The notes under the pieces are model-generated. The model made no database searches, had not been told where the DNA came from, and saw nothing but the letters and a program-made list of their open reading frames with translations. A program made the translations under genes and the position numbers. From JAGVSR01 sp964589785 (GTDB taxonomy: Bacteria > Pseudomonadota > Alphaproteobacteria > Rhizobiales > Hyphomicrobiaceae), in the NCBI GenBank assembly GCA_964589785.1, contig CAZPUQ010000008.1, forward strand, positions 1-64,000: DNA of 64,000 bases, given 5' to 3'. Below, piece by piece: positions 36,331 through 44,382 of the stretch (position 1 is the first letter of the stretch; every line of letters begins with the position of its first letter).

Positions 36331-36347
36331 ATTGTGCAGCGCACAAT
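36331..36347. promoter_or_regulatory. 17-base perfect palindrome upstream of phasin-like gene
   Basis: ATTGTGC-AGC-GCACAAT is a perfect inverted repeat with a three-base spacer. Read on the minus strand its centre contains TGCGCTGCA, similar to the TGC/GCA core of sites bound by PhaR-type regulators in alphaproteobacteria. Its location, 42-58 bases before the start at 36289, suits an operator overlapping or flanking the promoter. Confidence 0.5.
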
Positions 36348-36439
36348 GTAGCCTGCCAGCCCGGCCTTAACAATTCGTATTTCGTACAAACCTGTGCGGA
36401 CCGGCCGGCTCGGACCCTATCCGCCGGATCAGCAACGGG

Positions 36440-36859
36440 TCAGGCCATGTGCCCGGCACCGGCCCGGCGCCCGGCCACCATCCAATAGGCGAGGCCCGCC
36501 ACGATGCCCGAGGCCAGGAAGGCCTTGAACGCATAGTCGTTGAGGAGCGTGCTGCGGCCCGTTTCGCCCGCCACCGCAACGGCGTACGCGGTGACGGCGA
36601 TGGCGCTCCCCAGGAGGACGAACGTCAGCCAGCCGCGGAGCGCGCGCCATTCCGTCAGCACGATGCCGATGGCCGCGAAGGGCAGCGCGAACACGGCCGC
36701 CTGCGTGGCGGCCATCATCCAGAGCAGCCCGGCGCCCGCGGTCGTTTCGGCTGACCCGGCGAGGAAAGTGGGATCGATCACGAACAGGGTCTGCGTCGCG
36801 CCGGCGGCAAGGCAGGCCGCCGCGTAGCCGACCACGACGCGTCCGATCGTCCGCAACAT
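36440..36859 (-). CDS. Small four-helix membrane protein, related to its upstream neighbour
   Basis: 139 residues with about four hydrophobic helices. It begins MLRTIGRVVVGYAAACLAAG and ends GLAYWMVAGRRAGAGHMA. Both ends resemble the gene immediately upstream (MILRTLGRLLLVPLAF and GLVYWLVAGRTA), so the two look like diverged tandem duplicates. The start is chosen by this resemblance. An in-frame ATG at 36877 with GGAG four bases upstream is an alternative. Unknown function. Confidence 0.6.
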   Translation of the reverse strand: MLRTIGRVVVGYAAACLAAGATQTLFVIDPTFLAGSAETTAGAGLLWMMAATQAAVFALPFAAIGIVLTEWRALRGWLTFVLLGSAIAVTAYAVAVAGETGRSTLLNDYAFKAFLASGIVAGLAYWMVAGRRAGAGHMA

Positions 36860-36931
36860 CCCCGCAGCCGCCACCATCCCGCTCCAGACACGGATCGCCC
36901 ACGCCAAGGCTTCGACGTCATCCGAGATCCG

Positions 36932-37360
36932 TCAAGCCGTCCGCCCCGCCACCAGCCAGTAGACGAGCCCACCGGCAAACCCCGCCGTGGCCAGCACTTG
37001 CCAGACGGCCGCCGGCGGCAGGACCGCGCCACCGGGTGCGCCATACGCCGCCAGGACCGGCAGGAGGCCCAGCGCGAGACCACCACCCACCATATAATAG
37101 AGCCACGACCGGATGCGTGCGACCTCACCCACGATGACGACGGCCAGTGCCGGCACGACGGTCAATCCGGCGATCAACGCGCCGCCCTGCAGCGCGATCT
37201 GCCAGTAGGCTTCGACAGTCTCGACGCCGCCCTCCCGCCCGCTCATGGCGGCGGTGACCTTCTCAAGGCCGAGGGTGAAAGCTATGGCGGCCGCCGTGAC
37301 GGCCGCCAGGCAGAAGGCGAGGGGCACAAGGAGGAGCCGGCCAAGCGTCCGCAGGATCAT
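36932..37360 (-). CDS. Small four-helix membrane protein, coupled to rlmN
   Basis: 142 residues. Four hydrophobic helices are visible: LLLVPLAFCLAAVTAAAIAF, IALQGGALIAGLTVVPALAV, YYMVGGGLALGLLPVLAAYG and VLATAGFAGGLVYWLVAG. The ATG at 37360 overlaps the rlmN stop (ATGA), so it is translated from the rlmN message. The longer open frame that runs on into rlmN is not used. The downstream gene at 36440 is related. No known family recognised. Confidence 0.65.
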   Translation of the reverse strand: MILRTLGRLLLVPLAFCLAAVTAAAIAFTLGLEKVTAAMSGREGGVETVEAYWQIALQGGALIAGLTVVPALAVVIVGEVARIRSWLYYMVGGGLALGLLPVLAAYGAPGGAVLPPAAVWQVLATAGFAGGLVYWLVAGRTA

Positions 37361-38610
37361 TCCGTCGCGCCCCGCGGATCGGCGGCCTCGCCCCGACTTT
37401 CCTCGCCCACGCCGGGCCCTGTCGCGCCGCGCTCGCGCGCCCGCAGCCGTTCGCTGTCCGACTTCAGCTGTCCGCACGCGGCAAGGATGTCGCGTCCGCG
37501 CGGCGTGCGCACGGGGCTCGCATAGCCGGCCTTGTTCACGACCTCGCCGAACTTCTCGATCTGCGCCCAGTCCGAGCACTCGTATGCGGTTCCGGGCCAT
37601 GGATTGAACGGGATCAGGTTGATCTTGGCGGGAATGCCGGCGAGGAGACGCACGAGCTCGCGGGCGTCGGCAAGGCTGTCGTTGACGCCCTTCAGCATGA
37701 CGTACTCGAACGTGATGCGCCGGGGGTTCGACACGCCGGGATAGTTCCGGCACGCCTCCAGCAGCTCGGCGATGGGATATTTCCGGTTGATCGGCACGAG
37801 CTGGTCGCGCAGCGCGTCGCGCACCGCATGCAGCGAGATCGCGAGCATCGTGCCCGACTCTTCGCCCCACCGGACGATCTCCGGCACGACGCCCGACGTC
37901 GAGAGCGTGATGCGCCGCTTGGACATCGACAGCCCCTCGCCGTCCGAGGCGACCTCCATGGCGTCGCGGACGTTGTCGAAATTATAGAGCGGCTCACCCA
38001 TGCCCATCAGCACGATGTTCGTGATCTTGCGCTCGCCCGCAGGCAGCAGCGCGCCGTCCTCGGGCGGCGGGGAACCCGGCCAGTCGCCGATGCGGTCCTT
38101 GGCGAGGAGGATCTGCCCGACGATCTCCGCGACCGTGAGGTTGCGCACGAGCCTCTGCGTGCCGGTATGGCAGAACGTGCAGGTGAGCGTGCAGCCGACC
38201 TGCGAGGAGATGCACAGCGTGCCGCGATCCGCCTCGGGGATATAGACACACTCGATCTCGGGCGCCCGCGCCTCGTGTTCGCGCCGGGCGAGCCGCAGCA
38301 GCCATTTGCGCGTGCCGTCGATCGACACCTGCTCGGTGACGATCTCCGGCCGTTCGAGCGTATAAAGCTGCGCAAGGCTGGCGCGCAGATCCTTCGAGAC
38401 GTCCGTCATGCCGTCGAAGCGCGTCACGCCCGAGATGTAGATCCACCGCCACAACTGGGCGACGCGCATGCGCACCTGCTTTTCGGGAACCCCGGCGGCG
38501 CGGAGCGCCTCGCCGAGGTCGGCGCGCGTCATCCCGGCGAGCGACGGCTTCACCAGGTTGGCCTCCGGCGACTGGCCGGTGGCGGCGCGCGTGTCGATGA
38601 CGGCAACCAT
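37357..38610 (-). CDS. rlmN: Dual-specificity 23S rRNA A2503 / tRNA A37 C2-methyltransferase RlmN
   Basis: Radical SAM methyltransferase acting on adenine 2503 of 23S rRNA and on some tRNAs. 417 residues. The cluster motif is Cys140-x3-Cys144-x2-Cys147 in GCTLTCTFCHTGTQ. Other conserved parts are WRWIYISGVTRFDGMTDVSK, NIVLMGMGEPLYNFDNV, TLSTSGVVPEI and the mechanistic Cys region near TPRGRDILAACGQL. A roughly 30-residue C-terminal tail rich in Arg and Glu is extra. The first gene of a three-gene unit with two small membrane proteins. Confidence 0.94.
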   Translation of the reverse strand: MVAVIDTRAATGQSPEANLVKPSLAGMTRADLGEALRAAGVPEKQVRMRVAQLWRWIYISGVTRFDGMTDVSKDLRASLAQLYTLERPEIVTEQVSIDGTRKWLLRLARREHEARAPEIECVYIPEADRGTLCISSQVGCTLTCTFCHTGTQRLVRNLTVAEIVGQILLAKDRIGDWPGSPPPEDGALLPAGERKITNIVLMGMGEPLYNFDNVRDAMEVASDGEGLSMSKRRITLSTSGVVPEIVRWGEESGTMLAISLHAVRDALRDQLVPINRKYPIAELLEACRNYPGVSNPRRITFEYVMLKGVNDSLADARELVRLLAGIPAKINLIPFNPWPGTAYECSDWAQIEKFGEVVNKAGYASPVRTPRGRDILAACGQLKSDSERLRARERGATGPGVGEESRGEAADPRGATE

Positions 38611-38787
38611 CGTCGTTAAATCCAGGCAGGCTCGGGGAGTTTTCCGGCTCCTTCTCTAGCCGCTTCCGGGCCGCGGCGAAAGGGTGCGGAGCCGCGCAGT
38701 CGTGCCGGCGCGTCCGCGGCAGGAGACCGCGCAAGTGCCGCCGCACGAACCGGCAACGCACTCGTGAAGCGGCGTGAACCGACCTTT

Positions 38788-38801
38788 TTGATCCTCGTCA
38801 A
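38788..38801. promoter_or_regulatory. Fnr/FixK-type anaerobox upstream of pqqC
   Basis: TTGAT-CCTC-GTCAA matches the Crp/Fnr consensus TTGAY-N4-RTCAA. Its centre lies about 111 bases before the pqqC ATG and about 185 from the divergent rlmN start, so pqqC is the likelier target. If it works at -41.5, transcription would begin near 38836. Confidence 0.7.
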
Positions 38802-38905
38802 AGGCTTGATGGCCGATGCTGGCAGTGTGGCGCGCACGTCAAATCGAGACGGGGAACTCGCCGCCGGGAGCGGCGCGGCATTCCCTGCGCCACTGGAGGA
38901 AAGCG

Positions 38906-39670
38906 ATGAACGAGTTCGTCAAGAAGTTCACGGGCGTCAAGCAGCCCTGGAGCGTCGAGGAGTTCGAGGCCCAGATGCGTGCCGTAGGGCCGGAGCGCTA
39001 TCACGACCTTCACCCCTTCCATAAGATGCTGCACGGCGGCAAGCTCAACAAGGGCCAGGTGGCGGCCTGGGCTCTCAATCGCTACTGCTACCAGGAGGCG
39101 ATCCCGCGCAAGGACGCGGCGTTCATGAGCCGCGTGCACGACCGCGAGCTGCGCCGGGAGTGGATCCATCGCATCCAGGACCACGATGGCACGCTGCCGG
39201 ACGAGCACGGCGGAATCGAGCGCTGGCTGGTGCTGACCGACTGCCTCGGCCTCGACCGCAGCTATGTGACGAGCATGGAGGGCGCGCTGCCCGCCACCCG
39301 CTTCGCCGTCGAGGCTTATGTGCGCTTCGTCGTCGAGCAGCCGCTCGTCGTCGCGGCGGCCTCGTCGCTGACGGAGCTGTTCGCGCCCTCGATCCATCGC
39401 GAGAGGATCGCGGGCATGCTCGCCCACTATGACTTCGTCAACGACCACGTCATGGCCTACTTCAAGCGCCGCCTCAGCCAGGCGCCGCGCGACGCCAACT
39501 TCACCTTCGAGTTCGTGAAGCACAACGCGCATACGCGTGAGATGCAGGAAGCGTGCGTCGACGCGATCCGCTTCAAGTGCGACGTGCTGTGGGCCCAGCT
39601 CGACGCGCTGCACCACGCCTACGTCAACGGCCACATTCCGCCCGGCGCCTATCGGCCCGAGGGCATGTAG
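38906..39670 (+). CDS. pqqC: Pyrroloquinoline-quinone synthase PqqC-like oxidase
   Basis: PqqC catalyses the final cofactor-free oxidation in PQQ synthesis, using molecular oxygen. 254 residues. Family segments are RYHDLHPFHKMLHGGKL, NRYCYQEAIPRKDAAFM, RREWIHRIQDHDG (catalytic His93), SSLTELFAPSIHRERI and FKCDVLWAQLDALHHAY. The lid-helix stretch reads HVMAYFKRRLSQ (181-192). The ATG at 38906 has GGAGGAAA upstream. No pqqA, B, D or E gene flanks it: rlmN lies on one side and a terminator, then tRNA-Thr, on the other. An Fnr-type box precedes it. Confidence 0.88.
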   Translation: MNEFVKKFTGVKQPWSVEEFEAQMRAVGPERYHDLHPFHKMLHGGKLNKGQVAAWALNRYCYQEAIPRKDAAFMSRVHDRELRREWIHRIQDHDGTLPDEHGGIERWLVLTDCLGLDRSYVTSMEGALPATRFAVEAYVRFVVEQPLVVAAASSLTELFAPSIHRERIAGMLAHYDFVNDHVMAYFKRRLSQAPRDANFTFEFVKHNAHTREMQEACVDAIRFKCDVLWAQLDALHHAYVNGHIPPGAYRPEGM

Positions 39671-39750
39671 GGCGGGGAGCCGGCCTGCCGCCCGGGAGCG
39701 GGCGGCGACCGCCGCAGCTCCCGCGGCGCGGGTTTCAGGATCAGGGACGA

Positions 39751-39774
39751 GGGGGCCGCTCCGGCCCCCTTTTT
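39751..39774 (+). terminator. Intrinsic terminator after pqqC
   Basis: GGGGGCCG (39751-39758) pairs perfectly with CGGCCCCC (39762-39769) across a CTC loop, followed by five T (39770-39774). It lies 80 bases after the pqqC stop and marks pqqC as a single-gene transcript. Confidence 0.88.
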
Positions 39775-39911
39775 CCATGCGGGATGCCGCGGGCGCAGCG
39801 CCGCACCGGCCGCGCCGCGATACGGCAGGCCGGTGCGCCCGCGCCGGCGCAGGAGGCTTGCAATCGGGGGGCGCAGCGGCTATGCCCTGCCTCCTAATCC
39901 CGAACCGGAAA

Positions 39912-39987
39912 GCCGCCTTAGCTCAGCCGGTAGAGCACGTCATTCGTAATGACGGGGTCGCGTGTTCGAGTCACGCAGGCGGCACCA
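39912..39987 (+). tRNA. tRNA-Thr (anticodon CGT)
   Basis: A 76-base cloverleaf with encoded CCA. The acceptor arm GCCGCCT pairs with AGGCGGC, the D arm carries TAGCTCAGCCGGTAGAGCA, and the anticodon stem CGTCA/TGACG holds the loop TTCGTAA with anticodon CGT. The T arm contains GTTCGAGTC between GCGTG- and CACGC-type arms. The discriminator base is A and CCA is at 39985-39987. No integrase or direct repeat of its 3' end was noticed nearby. Confidence 0.97.
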
Positions 39988-40144
39988 TGTTTTCCAAGAC
40001 GTTATGGTCATCTTCTCGGGGCGTTCGCAGCGCGTCGGGTTTCCGCTGTTGGCGGCTGCCGGCGTTGTCCACAGCCAATCCCCGATTGGACGCACTCGGA
40101 CTTGGAACCTTGCGGTGAGGTGACCATGTTTCGTGTCGGCTGAC

Positions 40145-40669
40145 ATGAACTGTCAATCGGACTCGCAGCGACGGGTGATCCGGGACGACATGCGAAAAGG
40201 AAAGAAAGCCATCCACGGCAACGGGAAGGACGCCGCGCCCAAGCGCCGGCGCCAGGTGGGCGCGATCGTCCATCGCCCCGGCGAAACGGGCGTGGAGGTC
40301 CTGCTCGTCACCAGCCGCGATACCGGCCGATGGATCATCCCGAAAGGCTGGCGACAGAAGGGCCGGTCGCGGGCCCAGTCGGCCCTGCGCGAGGCCTATG
40401 AGGAGGCCGGCGTTCGCGGCGCCGTCGGCAAGAAGGTGCTCGGCTCGTATGTATACGAGAAGTGGCTCGACAAGAAGGGCGTCGCCTTCGACTGCCTCGT
40501 CGACGTCTTCGTCGTGAAATTTCGCAAGCAGAACGCCAAGTGGCCCGAGCGGGCCCAGCGCCGGCAGGCGTGGCTGAGCCCGGCGTCCGCCGCCCGGCGC
40601 GTGCAGGAACCCGAGCTCAAGCGGATCTTGCGCTCGTTCGCGCGCCAGCCGCGATCCTCAAAGTCGTAG
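40145..40669 (+). CDS. Nudix hydrolase
   Basis: 174 residues from the ATG at 40145; the ATG at 40190 (MRKGKKAIHG) would give a shorter form without the polar leader. The Nudix box is in KGWRQKGRSRAQSALREAYE with EAGV following. The REAYEE metal-binding part is intact, but the first Glu of the consensus (G-x5-E) is Arg. The context RWIIPKGW resembles the diphosphoinositol/dinucleoside polyphosphate group common in alphaproteobacteria. Substrate unknown. It follows tRNA-Thr by 157 bases. Confidence 0.8.
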   Translation: MNCQSDSQRRVIRDDMRKGKKAIHGNGKDAAPKRRRQVGAIVHRPGETGVEVLLVTSRDTGRWIIPKGWRQKGRSRAQSALREAYEEAGVRGAVGKKVLGSYVYEKWLDKKGVAFDCLVDVFVVKFRKQNAKWPERAQRRQAWLSPASAARRVQEPELKRILRSFARQPRSSKS

Positions 40670-40696
40670 CGGACCGGCCTCTCGTGGGAGCGCGCC

Positions 40697-42073
40697 TCAG
40701 GCCGGACGGTAGCGGTCGAACGCGCCGAGGAGTCGCCGCGCCGCTCCGGGACGGTCGAGACGACGCGTATGCTCGATGACGGGCGCCCCATGCACATAGG
40801 GCTCGCGGACGTGCGGCAGCCAGCAGAGATTGACCGGCAGGCGATGGAACGAGAACGTGCGGTCCCGCGGTGACGCGGAGGCAGCGACGAGCTGCTCGAG
40901 GCCATCCGACCAGAACCCGACACCGCCGCGGCAGGTGTCGCGCCATAGTGTGAGAGCCTGCTCGGCGCCCGGCGTATCGTTGAGCACCAGGGTCTCGGCA
41001 TGAAACCCGCCCTGACTGTCGACGAACGCCCCCAGGTCGGCACTCACCTCCGCGACGTAGGGCCAGGGATCGGCACGGAAGACCGCATCCGGCGTCACGC
41101 ATAGGAGAGGGCCGCGCAGGGCGCGTCGCGCGTCGATGAGCCGGTCGAGGCCATCGGCCGTGCCGCACGTCACGCTCTTGAACGCGCCGCCGGCGTTCCA
41201 CGCGCCGATCGAGGTCTTCAGCCGGTCGATGGCCGCGCCCGTCGTTTCGGACTCCGGCGCCATGGCAACGATCGTGCCGGCCGTGAAGCCTGGCTCCCGG
41301 CCGCAGGCGAGATCGAGCCACGCGTCGTCGGCCTCATATCCCCAGCGGGTGAGGATCGACAGCATGTCCGGCGCGCGCCGGAACTGCTCGCACACACGCT
41401 GCAGACGCGCGCCCGTCCTCCAGCTCTCGGCGTTCGCCGCCTCGACCGGCCGCACGCCGTTCAGCGCTCTGGTGAGGTCGGCCGGGATCTCGGCGCGGTG
41501 GAAATCCTGAAAGCGGCCGGCCATCTCCAGATCGAGACTCCGGGACAGGTCCGCCTGGACCTTGTCGGGGTCCGACACGAGATCCTCGTAGCGCACGACA
41601 ACGCTGGAGACGCCGTCCGCGGAGGTCAGCGCATCGATGGCGTCATACACCGCCAGCACGCCGGGCTTGACGTAGGCCGAGGCCGTCTTGCCGACCCACA
41701 TCTGGTAATCGAAGCCCTGGAAGGGCTGATCGGGCGCGCTCGAATGGCGAGAGGAAACAAGCGCGCGCGGATCGCGGATCACGATGACGAAATCGACCGC
41801 CTTGAACGGCTTCAGCTTGCGGATGATCTCGCCCGCCGACAGGATATCGAGCGGCCGTTTCGTCACCAGGAGCGGAGAGCGGTTGAAGATGTACTTGAGG
41901 GCGGGCCGCTCTTGCGGCGGGCAGGTCGCGCCGACGAGCGTCGAGCGCAGCATGTTGTAGAGCAACGTCGTGCCGCCGCGCGAGCAGCCGCAGACCACGA
42001 TGTGGCGACGCTTGCGGGAGCCAGAGCCTGGGGTTCGTGCAGTCGGGGCTCGGACGGGCGTCGATTGTCCCAC
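40697..42073 (-). CDS. Two-domain protein: N-terminal sulfotransferase, C-terminal glycosyltransferase-like domain
   Basis: 458 residues. Residues 25-260 look like a sulfotransferase. The PAPS 5'-phosphosulfate loop is at 29-37 (CGCSRGGTTLLYN, quoted with flanks) and the 3'-phosphate motif is in VIVIRDPRALVSSRHS (97-111). Residues 265-458 form a second domain with VTPDAVFRADPWPYV, ETLVLNDTPG, GFWSDGLEQL and APVIEHTRRLDRP. This recalls GT-A-like glycosyltransferases, though no DxD is certain. The GTG at 42073 is chosen because GGAGGA lies six bases upstream; it starts two bases after gpsA. Last gene of tsaD-gpsA-this. The acceptor is unknown. Confidence 0.7.
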   Translation of the reverse strand: MGQSTPVRAPTARTPGSGSRKRRHIVVCGCSRGGTTLLYNMLRSTLVGATCPPQERPALKYIFNRSPLLVTKRPLDILSAGEIIRKLKPFKAVDFVIVIRDPRALVSSRHSSAPDQPFQGFDYQMWVGKTASAYVKPGVLAVYDAIDALTSADGVSSVVVRYEDLVSDPDKVQADLSRSLDLEMAGRFQDFHRAEIPADLTRALNGVRPVEAANAESWRTGARLQRVCEQFRRAPDMLSILTRWGYEADDAWLDLACGREPGFTAGTIVAMAPESETTGAAIDRLKTSIGAWNAGGAFKSVTCGTADGLDRLIDARRALRGPLLCVTPDAVFRADPWPYVAEVSADLGAFVDSQGGFHAETLVLNDTPGAEQALTLWRDTCRGGVGFWSDGLEQLVAASASPRDRTFSFHRLPVNLCWLPHVREPYVHGAPVIEHTRRLDRPGAARRLLGAFDRYRPA

Positions 42074-42075
42074 AA

Positions 42076-43071
42076 TCAATCCTCCGCCTTGAAAGGACGC
42101 TGCATGAGCCCGGCGATGGCGTCGTCGACCGTCGTGCGGCCCTCGATGATCGCATGCACGGCGGCTGTGATCGGCATCTCCACGCCCTTCTCGGCCGCGA
42201 GCCGCACGGCCGCCGCGGCCGTATGGACGCCTTCCGTCACCGCGACGCGGCTGCCTAGAACCTCCGCCAGCGACCGGCCCTGCCCCAGAGCGCGGCCAAG
42301 GCTCATGTTGCGCGACTGCGGACTGCCGCAGGTCAGGATGAGATCGCCGAGGCCCGACAGGCCCATAAGCGTTTCCGGCCGCGCGCCCAGCGCTTCGCCG
42401 AGGCGGCGCATCTCCGCGAACCCGCGCGTGACGAGCCCGGCGTGCGCACTCGCCCCGAGGCCCTTCGCATCCACGATGCCGGCGGCAATGGCGAGCACGT
42501 TCTTCAACGCGCCCCCGATCTCTACGCCCACCGTGTCGCTCGACCAGTAGAGCCGGAACTGCCGGTAGCCGAGGCGTTCGGCGAGCTCACGGCCGACGGC
42601 CTCGCGCTGGCAGGCAATCGTGAGCGCGGCGGGCAGTCCCCGCGCCACGTCGGCCGCAAAGCTCGGACCCGACAGCACCGCGAGCGTCTGGTCGGGCATC
42701 ACGTCGGCAAGCACATCGCCGAGCATGCGTCCGCTCGCCTGCTCGATGCCCTTCGCGCACAGAACGACCGGCTGGCCGGGCTTCATGAGCGGACGCAACC
42801 GGCTGGCGATGGCGCGGACGTGCTGCGCCGGGGACACCATCAGGACCGCGTCCGTGGCGGCGATCTCGCCCAGGTCGGCGGTGGCCGAGAGAGCCGGATC
42901 GAGCGGAACGCCGGGCAGGAATGTGCGGTTGACGTGGCGGACATTGATGTCTTCCACGGTCTCCGGCTCGCGCGCCCACAGCACAACGCGCCGCCCGGCC
43001 AGCCGCAGCGTCTGGGCGAGTGCCGTTCCCCACGCACCGCCCCCGATCACACCGACGCTGTCGATGGTCAT
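42076..43071 (-). CDS. gpsA: NAD(P)-dependent glycerol-3-phosphate dehydrogenase
   Basis: Makes sn-glycerol-3-phosphate for phospholipids. 331 residues. Nucleotide-binding GVIGGGAWGTALAQTL, ADAVLMVSPAQHVRAI-like segment (here TDAVLMVSPAQHVRA), VLCAKGIEQASGRML, AVLSGPSFAADVARG, and the catalytic lysine region EIGGALKNVLAIAAG are present, with GLSGLGDLILTC near the C-terminus. The ATG at 43071 follows GGGGAGA. Located between tsaD and the sulfotransferase gene, as tsaD-gpsA often is in alphaproteobacteria. Confidence 0.94.
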   Translation of the reverse strand: MTIDSVGVIGGGAWGTALAQTLRLAGRRVVLWAREPETVEDINVRHVNRTFLPGVPLDPALSATADLGEIAATDAVLMVSPAQHVRAIASRLRPLMKPGQPVVLCAKGIEQASGRMLGDVLADVMPDQTLAVLSGPSFAADVARGLPAALTIACQREAVGRELAERLGYRQFRLYWSSDTVGVEIGGALKNVLAIAAGIVDAKGLGASAHAGLVTRGFAEMRRLGEALGARPETLMGLSGLGDLILTCGSPQSRNMSLGRALGQGRSLAEVLGSRVAVTEGVHTAAAAVRLAAEKGVEMPITAAVHAIIEGRTTVDDAIAGLMQRPFKAED

Positions 43072-43155
43072 GGGATCTCCCCCTCCGAGGAACGGGACTG
43101 TACGGCGCACCTGGGCGATCGGCCAAGCCCGAATGATGTCCGCGCACGACTCCAG

Positions 43156-44259
43156 TCAGGCTTTCACGCCCGCGCCGATGGCGGCCGGAGCCGTCGCATC
43201 GAGCGGCCAGCGCGGCCGGGCGGGCGCATCGAGCGCATCGGCGGCTCCGATGGCAAGGTGCGCGGCGCCGGCCCAGGCAACCATCGCGGCGTTGTCGGCG
43301 CATAGCGCGGCGGGAGGGACGTGTAGGGAATATCCCCGCGCCGCCGCGAGCGCATCGAGCCGTGCGCTGAGGCTTTTGTTGGCGGCGACACCGCCCGCCA
43401 CCACGAGGCGGCGCGCGGCACCCGGCCCCAGCCGTTCCTCCGCGATGGCCATCGCCCGCGCGACACGGTCCGCGACGGCGTCGAATGCGGCCGCCTGGAA
43501 CGCGGCGCACAGGTCCGCGACATCCCGATCGGCGAGCGGCACGAGCTCCATCGCGCGGCGGCGCACCGCCGTTTTCAGCCCGGCGAAGGAGAAGTGCGGC
43601 TCCGCGCGCCCAAGGAGAGGTCGGGGAAAATCGAACCGCGCGGGATCGCCGGCCTCGGCCGCGCGTTCAACCGCCGGGCCACCCGGCTGGCCGAGCCCCA
43701 ACAGCTTCGCCGTCTTGTCGAAAGCTTCGCCGAGCGCATCGTCGATCGTCGTGCCGAGCCGCTCGTAGCGGGCCGCACCGCGCACGAGCAGCAACTGCGT
43801 ATGGCCCCCCGAGACGAGCAGCAGCAGGTACGGCGGCCTCAGCCCCTCGGTGAGGCCGACCGTCAGCGCGTGCGCTTCGAGATGATTGACCGCCACGAAC
43901 GGCTTCGCATGGGCGAACGCCAGCGCCTTGGCCGTGACCATGCCCACGACGAGCCCGCCGACGAGTCCCGGTCCGGCCGTCGCGGCGATGCCGGACAATT
44001 CGGCGAACGTCTTGCCGCTCGCCGCCATCGCCTCGGCGATCAAGGCATCGAGGCAGGTGACATGGGCACGGGCCGCGATCTCCGGCACCACGCCACCGTA
44101 GCGGCGATGCTCCTCCCACTGCGACCGCACGACATTGGCGAGAAGCCGGCCCGCTCCGTCGGGGGTCCGCTCGACGACGGCCGCCGCGGTCTCGTCGCAG
44201 CTCGTCTCGATGCCGAGCACGGTCAGGGTCGAGCCCGGAGGCGGGACGGCGGGTGTCAC
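43156..44259 (-). CDS. tsaD: tRNA N6-adenosine threonylcarbamoyltransferase TsaD
   Basis: Transfers the threonylcarbamoyl group to A37 of ANN-decoding tRNAs. The ASKHA-fold core begins TVLGIETSCDETAAAVVE. The metal-binding histidines lie in VVPEIAARAHVT, and NHLEAHALT, LLLLVSGGHTQLLLV and VAGGVAANKSLSARL are present. I place the start at the GTG at 44259 (367 residues). The ATG at 44358 would add 33 residues without family support and leave only 24 bases to the divergent hemC start, too little for two promoters. The exact start remains uncertain. Confidence 0.9.
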   Translation of the reverse strand: MTPAVPPPGSTLTVLGIETSCDETAAAVVERTPDGAGRLLANVVRSQWEEHRRYGGVVPEIAARAHVTCLDALIAEAMAASGKTFAELSGIAATAGPGLVGGLVVGMVTAKALAFAHAKPFVAVNHLEAHALTVGLTEGLRPPYLLLLVSGGHTQLLLVRGAARYERLGTTIDDALGEAFDKTAKLLGLGQPGGPAVERAAEAGDPARFDFPRPLLGRAEPHFSFAGLKTAVRRRAMELVPLADRDVADLCAAFQAAAFDAVADRVARAMAIAEERLGPGAARRLVVAGGVAANKSLSARLDALAAARGYSLHVPPAALCADNAAMVAWAGAAHLAIGAADALDAPARPRWPLDATAPAAIGAGVKA

Positions 44260-44382
44260 GGGCGCGGGGGCTCCACGGACCGGATGCAGCAGCCGGTCCA
44301 ACGGGTTTGCTATACGGGCGACGCCGAGGCTAGAAAGGCTCGCCGGCACGTGCCGCATCGCCTACCATCCGGAGAAAGTCCC

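Noticed and set aside
39912..39987. tRNA-Thr as an integration site of a mobile island
   Set aside because: No integrase, no repeat of the tRNA 3' end and no foreign-looking genes were seen on either side.
44260..44358. N-terminal extension of tsaD to the ATG at 44358
   Set aside because: The extra residues have no family support and would leave 24 bases between two divergent starts. The GTG at 44259 is preferred, though not proven.
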